IMG/VR virus record: IMGVR_UViG_3300031951_000126
Location: 1 to 64,000 of that record
DNA length: 64,000 nt
Reading direction: 5' to 3' (one strand)
Origin: a virus
Each line of letters begins with the position of its first letter. Within the stretch, counting starts at the first letter, position 1. A program made the position numbers and the translations under genes. Positions 44,201-52,648 of the stretch are shown piece after piece. Under the pieces are notes generated by a model. It was given only the letters and a program-made list of their open reading frames with translations, was not told the origin of the DNA and did not search any database.

Positions 44201-44952
44201 CATTGAATGATGCTGAGAAGTATAGAGGAGAGGACATATCCGAGAACGGATACGCTAAGGCCGGTTTTGCTACGACAGCTCTCATGAGGTCATTCCTTGA
44301 CCAAACATTCTTATCAAGCGGCGAGGATTTCTTGTCGGCCATGTTTGATGAGAAGGATGAGAACTTACTTGATAACGTGGGAGAATCACTCAAGAAAACA
44401 GCTGGAGCTATTCTTCTTCCAAACATCTACACTCAGACCGCTCAGAAGATTTCTGAAATCATGGAGATCCCACAGAAGGATATCAAGGAAACATACCTAG
44501 GTCGTATGCTACGTGATGTTCCTGTTGCAAGGGATAAGTACAACAACATGATTAATGCCTTAGGTGATGAGGTTACTTACGATACCGACTTAATGTTCAG
44601 CACCGAAAAAGGTAAGCCAGAAGATAAACTTTGGAAACTTGTCATCGATAAGAAGCAGACCATCGGTACTGCTACAGCTCCTGAAACTTATGTAGACAAG
44701 AGTGGGAAAGAAGTTCAAGTAACTGATGATCAAGCGTATCAATTTACGAAGATCCGTGGTGGCTATATCAAGAAGTCTTTGGAAAAGAATTACGATAAGC
44801 TCGCCAAAATGGATAATAAAGACTTTGCTGAGTATCTCAAGAATGTAAAATCAAAGGCAACCAATTTTGCAAAGGCTTCTTTTAGTGCAGACAAAGCACA
44901 GCTAGAAAAATTCATGGAAGATTATGTAAAAAAACCACTGGACGAACAATAG
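41287..44952 (+). CDS. large internal virion protein
   Basis: 1221 residues, mostly helical and charged, with long coiled-coil-like stretches (about 200-600) and a hydrophobic segment near residue 900 (MIKATMGTALMATVYLLTKL) followed by an acidic DDDDEP. The pattern resembles large podoviral ejection proteins (T7 gp15/gp16-like) but no lytic transglycosylase motif was found. TAATG overlap with the ferritin gene. Function inferred from size and order. Confidence 0.65.
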   Translation: MAAPCKVTIKTSPNAAPKEMSYEEYMEMLYNGGLEQFIKDGFVSVDGLKGDSPFEAKTPPKAGPTKRRGFVKSVEDNDDIPDNVKAAFSEDRVNYEVLPNDLSVSAANGIIDSVGIDEAEKIALTGSKNMPTAFRVALAQVLIKRFSASGETQRAVELVESIAELATDFGQAIQALSLFARLTPEGAVLAVTRQIKKSREKQLAKYKSNVKKIQKELNDINKDAAKQVANIVEKDVEKTTTTVRMPKRPAAYGAKNKIVSKERYEKARQSLKGKMFSAVAPPPELVEVAMFHIEAGARNFADFAQRMAEDFGDKVSEYLQSSYDAATDRLNAEAAQKEIDKNVKKFGTMMSQQLPKQPDRRSKIEKLQEMADAIDAATGNDAFNQILNDYKAILAQEQLDKDAVKAQKKLDKLVAYMATEAGVKKGLKEMNVKISDLIKKHYSEVEATKQDLVDKFVNEAGLTGAEADALADKVQAEFEKIVKERKESAIKRYMPRKGEPSKKKEAFEKLVEASNLGAVTEAMVNDALAESLGIEGLSADDAKNIQDLANKVQEAETEREELRAVQDLLTYQENMKGFSWFDATQAVWMASILSGWKTQTINAIANLYNTGALFITASAQKNTSRRMLAKGLAVGWKRGFFEGLDTLKTGYSPIRDKSETPTILERTKFKGGKFNPLNYAKYVRRLMTAVDVVAFEGLRQMRSFQMAYKKAAAENEGMSRKDLRDKTLEILNRNDETLNNAIAQAEKERKDKETQLNQQLANGEITKEEFKKQMDFARTDERFRIHELLEEGRPEEIMQEAKDYAARGTFNYQPTGLLGMLSTYMNSASRDFPPLKFVIPFVNVISNVANETLNYTPVGFVRGAREGGTITGLKPQRDWNAQHRTELMIKATMGTALMATVYLLTKLNDDDDEPILEITTNGFGEYKKNKELAETGWQQYSLRIKNPITGEYSAWMSYKTTPFMVGLSYIGALNDAEKYRGEDISENGYAKAGFATTALMRSFLDQTFLSSGEDFLSAMFDEKDENLLDNVGESLKKTAGAILLPNIYTQTAQKISEIMEIPQKDIKETYLGRMLRDVPVARDKYNNMINALGDEVTYDTDLMFSTEKGKPEDKLWKLVIDKKQTIGTATAPETYVDKSGKEVQVTDDQAYQFTKIRGGYIKKSLEKNYDKLAKMDNKDFAEYLKNVKSKATNFAKASFSADKAQLEKFMEDYVKKPLDEQ

Positions 44953-44960
44953 TCATTAAC

Positions 44961-44968
44961 TATATTTG
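44961..44968 (+). promoter_or_regulatory. -7 element before the small holin-like gene
   Basis: TATATTTG ends eight bases before the ATG at 44977. A clear TTG -33 is lacking, so strength is uncertain. Confidence 0.5.
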
Positions 44969-44976
44969 TAAGCGCA

Positions 44977-45189
44977 ATGCAGCATGATATCAATCATACA
45001 GAGATGACAGGACAGGGATATGTAGATGGATTGGCGTCGGTTTTGTTAACCAGCTTCGCCGCCGTAGTTTCATGGCAAGAGCAGGCTGAATGGGCCTTCC
45101 GTATCTTCTCTCTATTCCTCGCTTGCACTGTGTCTATGGTGGTTCTTTACGGCCACTACAAGAAGAGCAAGAAAAAGCCTCGTTCCTAG
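44977..45189 (+). CDS. holin-like small membrane protein
   Basis: 70 residues with two hydrophobic segments (about 20-35 and 42-59) and a very basic C-terminus (HYKKSKKKPRS), the profile of a class II holin. It lies after the internal virion genes with its own promoter element. The lytic peptidase is 7 kb away next to another membrane protein, so which of the two is the holin is not settled. Confidence 0.55.
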   Translation: MQHDINHTEMTGQGYVDGLASVLLTSFAAVVSWQEQAEWAFRIFSLFLACTVSMVVLYGHYKKSKKKPRS

Positions 45190-45221
45190 TAAAATTCTCC
45201 CGATTGTTTTTGTATACCTTC

Positions 45222-45296
45222 TGAAAACACAGAGGGCGGTGATCAGCCCGCCCTCAAAGTTCTCGTCTCCCGACTGCACTAACATGCGCGAACTTG
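45222..45296 (-). ncRNA. candidate short RNA from a leftward promoter
   Basis: The promoter at 45302-45331 points left, toward the end of the holin-like gene, with no ORF following. The RNA would begin with hairpin 45295-45290/45262-45257 and continue with a perfect 8-bp GC-rich hairpin (45255-45248/45239-45232), then TGTGTTTT as a poor terminator. The GC hairpin's loop contains the palindrome TGATCA. It could be an antisense or regulatory RNA. Confidence 0.4.
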
Positions 45297-45301
45297 CGGG
45301 A

Positions 45302-45331
45302 CAAATATACAACAAATCTTAATTAATACAA
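45302..45331 (-). promoter_or_regulatory. leftward promoter in the gap after the holin-like gene
   Basis: Minus strand TTG (45331-45329), 19-nt spacer, TATATTTG (45309-45302). It opposes the late transcription direction. Confidence 0.6.
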
Positions 45332-45411
45332 AATAATTTGGTCTATGCAAAATCTGCACATACCTTCGCCCCGGTTTTGGTAATACACGTATTTAGTATT
45401 TATTGTTGGAT

Positions 45412-45442
45412 AACCCAGGCAACGGCTTGGGTTTTCTTTTTT
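45412..45442 (+). terminator. intrinsic terminator in the late region
   Basis: A 9-bp stem (AACCCAGGC 45412-45420, GCTTGGGTT 45425-45433) with an AACG loop is followed by a T-rich tail. It closes the internal-protein transcript just before the next promoter. Confidence 0.8.
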
Positions 45443-45444
45443 AG

Positions 45445-45452
45445 TATATTTG
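45445..45452 (+). promoter_or_regulatory. -7 element for the 45470 gene and fibre
   Basis: TATATTTG, 17 nt before the ATG at 45470. The nearest TTG (45427) is only 15 nt away, so the -33 is poor. Confidence 0.55.
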
Positions 45453-45469
45453 CACCACAACGAAATGAT

Positions 45470-46117
45470 ATGATTGAACTAAAATTAGCGGATCCAACCC
45501 CGCACGAATTAGGAGAATATAGAGAGTTAATTAAGGAACTGAAAAACAAGTTACCGGAAGCCTGGGTGATGGTTGATCGAGGGGCTAGTGATTACGCTAT
45601 ATGTACTACATCAATTTGGATAGAAGATGATCGAAAAACTGACTGGCACTCCGCTATCTACCCCTCGGTTCCCAACCGGGGAACAGCGCAAATCAAGGCG
45701 GATATTCTCGCCCTTACCTTCGCTATGCGCGAACTTGGGTTTGATATCAAGTTTTTGGACAGCGATCCGCCGGTTCGTGAGAAGGTTTCGATAACCCGTG
45801 GGAGGCTCGATGGCTGCGTTTCCTTGCGTCAATTAGTGGAGCTGCTCGAAGATGCGAACCACGAAAAGTTGTCGGAGGTAAAGACGATGATAGAGAACAA
45901 GCGCAAGGAGGGCGGGCGTCCAAGCAAGAGGTCGGTCATTGATTTTATCTTTTCGGGCGCCAAGGAAGAAAAGCGGGCGCAGCCTGTACGAACCGGCCCA
46001 GAGTGGGCGCGTGTCAAGATGGAATGGCGCGATAAATTTGCATCTTCTAAGTATGCGAAAATGTATAAAAGTCTCGACGAGTTTTGTACCTTTGCTTCTG
46101 AAGAAGAATGTAAATAA
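45470..46117 (+). CDS. hypothetical protein upstream of the tail fibre
   Basis: 215 residues from the ATG at 45470. Longer in-frame starts are upstream of the promoter and terminator and are therefore excluded. Mixed alpha/beta N-terminal domain (WVMVDRGASDYAICTTSIW, DILALTFAMRELGFD), then a basic helical C-terminal half. Its stop overlaps the fibre start by one base. No family recognised. Possibly a fibre assembly or chaperone protein, from position only. Confidence 0.6.
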   Translation: MIELKLADPTPHELGEYRELIKELKNKLPEAWVMVDRGASDYAICTTSIWIEDDRKTDWHSAIYPSVPNRGTAQIKADILALTFAMRELGFDIKFLDSDPPVREKVSITRGRLDGCVSLRQLVELLEDANHEKLSEVKTMIENKRKEGGRPSKRSVIDFIFSGAKEEKRAQPVRTGPEWARVKMEWRDKFASSKYAKMYKSLDEFCTFASEEECK

Positions 46118-49100
46118 TGGCTACAAGACAAGCAGTTAACAATACTAGGGCGATTACTCCGGTTAGCGTTCCTGAAATTACTCGAATACAAGTAGAGGGT
46201 AACGACACCGTGTCTTTCCTGTATGGTGTAACTCCACCGTATCAATGGGTGCGGGGCATGAGCCAGATCATGGATCAGAATCCTGCCTACATCTCGTATC
46301 GTTATGATACGATCACAATTTCGCAGGTAGCTGGCGAGTCTTTTACATTCACGACCTATAGCATTACAGACGTTGGAGGTAATACGTTTACCGCTCTAAC
46401 TTCGTTTGATACATCTGATGTTGTAGCCAGAAAGACACAGGAAGTCTACCGACTGCTTGTAACTGCTATATTCAAAGGTTGTTGCGAGTGTGGTAACACC
46501 GAGCCAGAGTGTTCCATTCAATATACTTCGGGCAACGGAGTTGATCCCGGTACTTTGTTGATTGACGGATCAGATACTAGAATAAACTACTTCACCGCCA
46601 ACAACCAAGACTTCACTGGCTTCTGGCCAATCATACAGGACGGTTCTTGGATATTCATATTCAGTAAAACAGACCCAACGGTATACGGCGTATTTCAACT
46701 ATCTAGTTACTTTGACGGAGGAACGTTTGCTCAATTTAGTATAACCCTTCTTGCAGGTACAGACACCTTCCCAGAAGGCACTGAGCTTTGTGTAGACGTA
46801 ACTAGCGTTGGTGGATCTCTTGTTCAAGGATGGCAGGACACCTTGATTGTTGATTCTGTGTTGACTCAAGACAACACGGTTGATGGAGGAAACTTTGACT
46901 TTGTATTTAATAACAATAACTCCTTTACAGTCAACTCACCAGGGGGCTCCCTTGAGATTAATTCGGGCGGATCGTCTTTGGTTTCGGGTTCTCAGTCCAT
47001 AACTGTTAACGCAAGTTATATCGATATAATCACGCCCGACTATGCGTCAGCAAGTACGGGTTGGGTGTTGGCTCTTGATGCATTGGGCCACGTAGAATAC
47101 GTTGAGGCGGGTACGGGAACTATAAGTTCTATTGGACTCTTCATGCCTCCTGCCTTCACGGTAAGTACGCCAAACCCTCTCACGAGCAATGGCAGCTTCA
47201 CGGTGACTGGTGCGGGAACCGATTTACAATACATCGACGGAACAGGAAACCTTCAAACTTTTCCAACCTATACGGTAGAGAACGGTCTCCATGCCTTTGG
47301 TGGGGTTCCCGGAGAGGCTCCAGCTGATCCTTTCTTGTTCCACCTTGGGGGACTTCTTATTGAGGACACCGTTATAACCGCTACAAACGGACTAACGGAG
47401 TACGTTCTTGGAGTGGCGGGTACTGTTAACCAAGACACTCGACAGCCTCTTGCTGTTTCTAACTTAGGTCTTGGTGGTACTGCTGTGTTTGCTGATTACG
47501 GGGCTGGATTTAGGCCAAACCCGACCGTTCAAATGCTAACGGACAATGACTTGTATCAGCCGATTCTAGAGTTGACCATGCAGGGTAACCTTCCCAACCT
47601 AGCCCCTGTCTTAGCGAATCGCATCTCGTTGTTGCGTTTGAAGTACGATGGCGCTCCGGCAAATGCTCGGACAGCTATGGATTTCTCATTTAGAAATAAT
47701 GACCCAAATCCAAACCTTGATTTGTTTCCGGCGGTTCAATTGACGGCTGAGGTTACCAATTTCACGGTTAACAACGAGACAGCTAATCTTGAACTGATGA
47801 TTTTCCAAGGGGGTTCACAGCAGGTGAAGCTCATCATGGAAGGTAAAGGGCAGCTTTGGTTGAACGAGTATGGTGCAGACGTTTTTTCAGACGGTAGTGA
47901 TAACAGAAACAACGCCCTTACTTACGTCCTATCGGTAGATAACTTGGGCAGGGTATGGAAGAAGTTGGCTACCGGCGGAGGAACCGTTACATCCGTGGGT
48001 GCTACAGGTCTTTTGACTACGACTGCTACCAACCCATTTACCACTTCAGGAGTCGTGACGTCTGAGATGGCAAGTGGATTCTTGGTGGGTCGTTACAGCC
48101 CTGGAACAGGCGTGTTCCAACAGATTACTATTGGAGATGGCCTTACGTTGACAGGAGACACGTTGAGCGCGGATGGCGGAGGCGCAACTTACGATGGCGA
48201 TCAGGGTGTTTATAAAGACACCGCCCTAGTCAACGACACGTTCATGCTCGGCGCCCCCATTGGGTTTGGTAGCACCATTTCATTCCAAGTCGATCGAGAG
48301 ATAGACGTGGATGATAAAAAGTTTTTTATCAACGGAGCTGAGCCTGGTTATGGCGCGGAAGGCATGGTCAATATTATAGGTAATGGATCTGGTCTTGGTG
48401 GCTCCTTGTTAAATATAGATGGTTCTACCTCAGCGGGTATACAGATTAACACTCCTAGCAACTTTGGATATGAAATCTATCAAGGATTTGGCTCATATAT
48501 AGAAAACAAAAGTGATACGGAGCAAGATGTTTTATATCTATCTAGAACTACTGTTTCCTCTGCTCCTGGGTTTGACAAGAAAACCTCACTAACTTTTTAT
48601 ATTCCTAATCCAGCAAATGGATCAATCCCTAAAATAGCAGGTCATATTACAGCTAGGAGTGAACCAGAAGGAGCTGCTGTATTACACGCTACAAATATCG
48701 TAACAGAAGCGTATGATTTTGTTGGAAATAGAATTGATATAACTACCTTATATGGACAAAATGGACTTGTTCAGTTTAATTTCTATGGAGACGGAACATT
48801 TTATGACGCTTCTCCAGTATGGGCTTTAGGAGTAGATGGAAGCGGTAACATAGTTGAGATTGATCCAGGCGGAGGCGGGGGAACCTACACGGTAAACAAC
48901 GGTCTTTCACCACAAACACTTCCAAGTCCAGACCCCAACAACTTTCAACTGGGCGGACTGCTTATTCAAGACACAACTATAGTTGGCGCATCAAACACCT
49001 ACAACATGGTGTTTGACGAGATGAAAAACTTTACAGTAAACTCTAGTAACGCCAGTAAGATAATACTTAAAAACTTTGACCTAGCCGACCCTGCTAGGTT

Positions 49101-51516
49101 CTCTGAATTATACGCCGCTGAAGGATCATCTTACATTCAACACGTAGAACCCGATGGCTCAGCGGCAACTGTAGTCTGTCAAGCGGCATCAGCTGACATT
49201 GGCTTTTCTGGTCCCTCAGGAATTGGTACTGGATTAAAGGCCGAGGTAGCACAAATACTTTTATCATATTCTGACCCCATATTAGCACCGGATGCTTACA
49301 CAATAGGTATTGATGTAGATGGAATAAAAACTTTTACTCCAGCTGTTTTGGCGGGAACGGCTACTGTCGGACAAGTTTTGACATTACAAAACGCTACCAC
49401 TGGAGAGGTAGAGTTTCAAAATGCAGGACTAGGCGCAACCTACGACGGGAATGAGGGCGTGTATAAAAATACAGCGCTCGCTAATGACACGTTCCAACTT
49501 GGTTATTTGACATTGGCTGATTCAATACTCGCAGGAAACCAATTTAGTGTTGACAGATTTGTGGACACTGGAGTAAGCGTGTTTAATGTGAACGGGACTC
49601 CAAATGCGTCAAATGGAGTTATAAGGGTTGTTAATAAGTCTAGCTCAGCCTCAAATACATTTGGTGTGTATGCAAGTAATGACAGCACCGTGTCAAGAAC
49701 TTCTGGCGCTATTTTTGGCCAGGGAGGTTCTGCCGGAATAGGTGTTATCGGAACTACAAATAATGTTTTGGCCACAAGTACAACCCGCGCATTTGGCGGC
49801 TCATTTGGAAGTCTTAACGCAGATACGGATGCTACTAGACTTTTAAGGAGTCCGCTCAACGTGTTTGCTACTCGTTTAGGGGGTGGAGTTGTTGATCATG
49901 GCGCACAAATATTATACACTTTAAACAACGATGTTGCAGCCTCTTTTGACGCGGGTGGTGTAGGGTTTTTGTCTACATCGGTAACCTCCGCTGCGGATGC
50001 TGAGACGTCTAAGTTCTTTGTTTCAACAAAAGAGTCTGGTATTGCTCTTCCTACTAACAAACTAGAAATAGATACTCTTGGTCAAGCCAGACTCAACGAG
50101 TACGGTCAAACTCCGGCCAAATTCCCAGACGCATCTCCTGTATGGGCGCTTGGTGTTGACTCTACAGGTAAGATGGTTGAGTTTACTCCAAGTGGAGGAG
50201 GCGGTTTGAAGTCTGGAATTGCGACTCAAGTGTCTCCAGGTGTCTATGAGGCTACTATTACTGGAGTAACAGCATTAGCTGCCGGGGACACGTTCATGAT
50301 TCAGTTCGATAGCGCAAACCAGGGAGCCTCTACTTTAGAGATAAACACGTTAAGCGCGTTCGATATATTCAAAAACACGGACGTCAAGATATCTAGTGGC
50401 GATATAAAGACAGACCAAGAGATCACCATAGTATACGACGGCACGGCATTCCAAGCCATCGGACTTGTGACCAACCAACTTCTCGCATACGTTCACAATA
50501 GTGAAGCAACCGCAATTACTAAAGGTCAAGTGGTTTACGCCTTTGGTGCAAGCGGGGACAGGATGAGCGTTAAGTTGGCTATGGCTGACGCAGACGCAAC
50601 TTCGGCCAAGACCATTGGAATGGTTTACGACTCTAGCATCGCATCTGGCGGCGAGGGTTACATCATCATCCAGGGTGTCATTGAGGGAATTAACACAGCA
50701 GCCTTTGCTGCGGGAGACACGCTATACTTGAGCGGATCTACCCCAGGCGGCTACGTTTCAACTCCTACCTATGCTCCTGTACACCGTGTATATGTCGGCA
50801 TAGTTGAAAAGGCCAATGCCGGTAACGGGCAGATATATGTCCGCTGTCAGAACGGATATGAGTTGGATGAAATTCATGACGTGGATCTTATAACAACCCC
50901 TCCAGTCAACAACGACGTGCTTGTGTTTGACACAAGTACAACTCCTGACCTTTGGGTAGCCAAGAGCATTCCAACAATATTGGGAGCAACCACCGTGGGG
51001 CTTGAACTAGTAACTCTACCTAACCCTAGTGCGGTTCGTTACATACGAATTAACGCGGACAATACCGTTGACGCAATTACAGCGGCAACTTTAAAATCTG
51101 AATTGCTTGCCACTACTCCCTACGGGGTGGTTGCTTATGGAACTGCATTTGTGGCAACAGTGTTAGCAGGTACTACTACTTATGGTGTTGTTACCTCAGG
51201 GACTCTTGCATTCAATACTAATTTTAATAACCGCGAGTTTACTATACCATTTGGAGGAACAGTCAAAAATCTATATTTACACACTTCAAATCAACAAGGT
51301 GCTGGCGGATCATTAGAAGTTAGTGTTGCAAAAAACGGAGTCAATACTGCGTTATCGATTAGTGTCCCCGCCTTGGGATTAAGTGGTGTACGCAGCAATA
51401 CAACCGACACTTTTACGGCTGTAGCTGGAGATAAGTTGGTCTTTAGATTACAAAACAATCACACCAACGTAAGCGCAGTCGTAGTTTCAGTATCATTTAT
51501 AATTGAACAATTATGA
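46117..51516 (+). CDS. giant tail fibre protein
   Basis: 1799 residues, beta-rich, low in Lys and His. Internal cassettes recur: an ATYDGDQGVYKDTALVNDTF-type unit appears twice (48182-48245 and 49433-49496), a DASPVWALGVD..GK(I/M)VE unit twice, a LGGLLI(E/Q)DT unit twice and LNEYG twice. This marks a modular shaft with domain duplications. The C-terminal ~80 residues form a separate domain, probably the receptor-binding tip. It would bind a host surface receptor. Confidence 0.8.
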   Translation: MATRQAVNNTRAITPVSVPEITRIQVEGNDTVSFLYGVTPPYQWVRGMSQIMDQNPAYISYRYDTITISQVAGESFTFTTYSITDVGGNTFTALTSFDTSDVVARKTQEVYRLLVTAIFKGCCECGNTEPECSIQYTSGNGVDPGTLLIDGSDTRINYFTANNQDFTGFWPIIQDGSWIFIFSKTDPTVYGVFQLSSYFDGGTFAQFSITLLAGTDTFPEGTELCVDVTSVGGSLVQGWQDTLIVDSVLTQDNTVDGGNFDFVFNNNNSFTVNSPGGSLEINSGGSSLVSGSQSITVNASYIDIITPDYASASTGWVLALDALGHVEYVEAGTGTISSIGLFMPPAFTVSTPNPLTSNGSFTVTGAGTDLQYIDGTGNLQTFPTYTVENGLHAFGGVPGEAPADPFLFHLGGLLIEDTVITATNGLTEYVLGVAGTVNQDTRQPLAVSNLGLGGTAVFADYGAGFRPNPTVQMLTDNDLYQPILELTMQGNLPNLAPVLANRISLLRLKYDGAPANARTAMDFSFRNNDPNPNLDLFPAVQLTAEVTNFTVNNETANLELMIFQGGSQQVKLIMEGKGQLWLNEYGADVFSDGSDNRNNALTYVLSVDNLGRVWKKLATGGGTVTSVGATGLLTTTATNPFTTSGVVTSEMASGFLVGRYSPGTGVFQQITIGDGLTLTGDTLSADGGGATYDGDQGVYKDTALVNDTFMLGAPIGFGSTISFQVDREIDVDDKKFFINGAEPGYGAEGMVNIIGNGSGLGGSLLNIDGSTSAGIQINTPSNFGYEIYQGFGSYIENKSDTEQDVLYLSRTTVSSAPGFDKKTSLTFYIPNPANGSIPKIAGHITARSEPEGAAVLHATNIVTEAYDFVGNRIDITTLYGQNGLVQFNFYGDGTFYDASPVWALGVDGSGNIVEIDPGGGGGTYTVNNGLSPQTLPSPDPNNFQLGGLLIQDTTIVGASNTYNMVFDEMKNFTVNSSNASKIILKNFDLADPARFSELYAAEGSSYIQHVEPDGSAATVVCQAASADIGFSGPSGIGTGLKAEVAQILLSYSDPILAPDAYTIGIDVDGIKTFTPAVLAGTATVGQVLTLQNATTGEVEFQNAGLGATYDGNEGVYKNTALANDTFQLGYLTLADSILAGNQFSVDRFVDTGVSVFNVNGTPNASNGVIRVVNKSSSASNTFGVYASNDSTVSRTSGAIFGQGGSAGIGVIGTTNNVLATSTTRAFGGSFGSLNADTDATRLLRSPLNVFATRLGGGVVDHGAQILYTLNNDVAASFDAGGVGFLSTSVTSAADAETSKFFVSTKESGIALPTNKLEIDTLGQARLNEYGQTPAKFPDASPVWALGVDSTGKMVEFTPSGGGGLKSGIATQVSPGVYEATITGVTALAAGDTFMIQFDSANQGASTLEINTLSAFDIFKNTDVKISSGDIKTDQEITIVYDGTAFQAIGLVTNQLLAYVHNSEATAITKGQVVYAFGASGDRMSVKLAMADADATSAKTIGMVYDSSIASGGEGYIIIQGVIEGINTAAFAAGDTLYLSGSTPGGYVSTPTYAPVHRVYVGIVEKANAGNGQIYVRCQNGYELDEIHDVDLITTPPVNNDVLVFDTSTTPDLWVAKSIPTILGATTVGLELVTLPNPSAVRYIRINADNTVDAITAATLKSELLATTPYGVVAYGTAFVATVLAGTTTYGVVTSGTLAFNTNFNNREFTIPFGGTVKNLYLHTSNQQGAGGSLEVSVAKNGVNTALSISVPALGLSGVRSNTTDTFTAVAGDKLVFRLQNNHTNVSAVVVSVSFIIEQL

Positions 51517-51773
51517 GAAATATACAACCTTTGGACATTTGGAGTAATGGCGATGTAAAGACAGCTGTTACCTTGAGCCTTTACATTAGTTATGACGACC
51601 TATCAACCCAAGCGGCCTTGATATACAAGCTACTGGATGTAGATGGTTCGTCTATTTATGAAGGGCAAATATTTTTTAAAGACCAGACCTACATTGATTG
51701 GGGAAGCAGCGGCGACTCTAATTCAGAGGCTTACACGCTTGCGGCAGCTCAATTAAACCTAACGCTTATATGA
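51513..51773 (+). CDS. small protein after the fibre
   Basis: 86 residues, ATGA-coupled to the fibre and to the next membrane protein. Beta-rich with tyrosines, no motif. A short fibre-tip, collar or fibre-assembly protein is possible from position. Confidence 0.55.
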   Translation: MRNIQPLDIWSNGDVKTAVTLSLYISYDDLSTQAALIYKLLDVDGSSIYEGQIFFKDQTYIDWGSSGDSNSEAYTLAAAQLNLTLI

Positions 51774-52168
51774 AAAAGATTCTTCGCAAACTTCAACTCT
51801 TCGACGGGATATGGACTATCCCCCTAGCGTTCTTTTTATTCCTACTCGCGGGGTCCTACAGCGCGGAATATTTCGGCGACGGACTCATCTCCACGGAGTA
51901 CATACAGCAGGTTCTTCTTGCCGTACTTATCATGATTATTGGTAACTTTGTGGTGTTCCTAGGATCGTTCATGAACTTCCGTGGAATACAGAACTACTTC
52001 TACTCCAAGGAGGCGAAGAAAGAGGTTGAATATTCCGCATCACCATGGGAAAGAATAAAATTATATCTACTTGTTTACTTTGGGCTTTTCTTGCTCTTCC
52101 TATTCACATTGTGGCTGATAATGACGGCTACTGCGTCCGCGCCACTGCCGCATCTTTTGTCGGAGTAA
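51770..52168 (+). CDS. three-helix membrane protein, candidate holin
   Basis: 132 residues with three hydrophobic helices (about 14-30, 47-68 and 99-120). Directly upstream of, and overlapping by 124 bp, the gene for a secreted peptidoglycan peptidase, the usual holin position. The length is at the upper range for a class I holin. Holin function is inferred. Confidence 0.6.
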   Translation: MKKILRKLQLFDGIWTIPLAFFLFLLAGSYSAEYFGDGLISTEYIQQVLLAVLIMIIGNFVVFLGSFMNFRGIQNYFYSKEAKKEVEYSASPWERIKLYLLVYFGLFLLFLFTLWLIMTATASAPLPHLLSE

Positions 52169-52632
52169 AGGAGAAGGGAGGCAACAACCAAGGCTTTGGA
52201 GATAAAGAACTCCAGAAGATGATGGCTGCTGTAGGGTGGAAACCCGGTCATGCTTGGTGTGCCTATTTTGTCAGGGCCATTTTGGATGAATGTGGAATAC
52301 CAAGCAACATAACAGGCTGGTCACCAACGGCTTACAATAAACAGGATGTTGTCTTCACTGACGGTAAATTTTACAGGTTATTCCAAGATGGCGATGTTCT
52401 TGTTGCTACATTTACGTACTCTAACTTTAAGGGCAAACGATTTAAGGGCATTGGTCATACCGGGATTGTAGACAGGATTGGCGAGCATTCCATAAGGACG
52501 ATTGAGGGAAACACAAACGAGCAGGGGATGCGAGACAGCCGTTCACGAGACGGGGTTTACATCAAGATAAGACCATTATCCAAGAATACACACATAACGA
52601 GGTGGAAGAAAGCCACTCGTTTTAGAGGGTAA
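52045..52632 (+). CDS. secreted peptidoglycan peptidase (CHAP/NlpC-P60-like endolysin)
   Basis: 195 residues. A signal peptide (MGKNKIISTCLLWAFLALPI) covers about 1-24. The catalytic domain has HAWCAYFVRAIL (Cys72), GIGHTGIVDRI (His138) and TIEGNTNE (polar third residue), the Cys-His-polar triad of CHAP/NlpC-P60 amidases. It would cleave peptidoglycan peptides at lysis, exported by Sec and perhaps released by membrane depolarisation. The first 124 bp overlap the upstream membrane gene in another frame. No in-frame ATG lies between the signal sequence and the catalytic domain, so the overlap is needed. Confidence 0.8.
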   Translation: MGKNKIISTCLLWAFLALPIHIVADNDGYCVRATAASFVGVKEKGGNNQGFGDKELQKMMAAVGWKPGHAWCAYFVRAILDECGIPSNITGWSPTAYNKQDVVFTDGKFYRLFQDGDVLVATFTYSNFKGKRFKGIGHTGIVDRIGEHSIRTIEGNTNEQGMRDSRSRDGVYIKIRPLSKNTHITRWKKATRFRG

Positions 52633-52648
52633 ACATAAAAACAAAATA

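Noticed and set aside
45338-45469. N-terminal extension of the 215-residue protein
   Set aside because: It would be translated across an intrinsic terminator and upstream of the TATATTTG promoter element.
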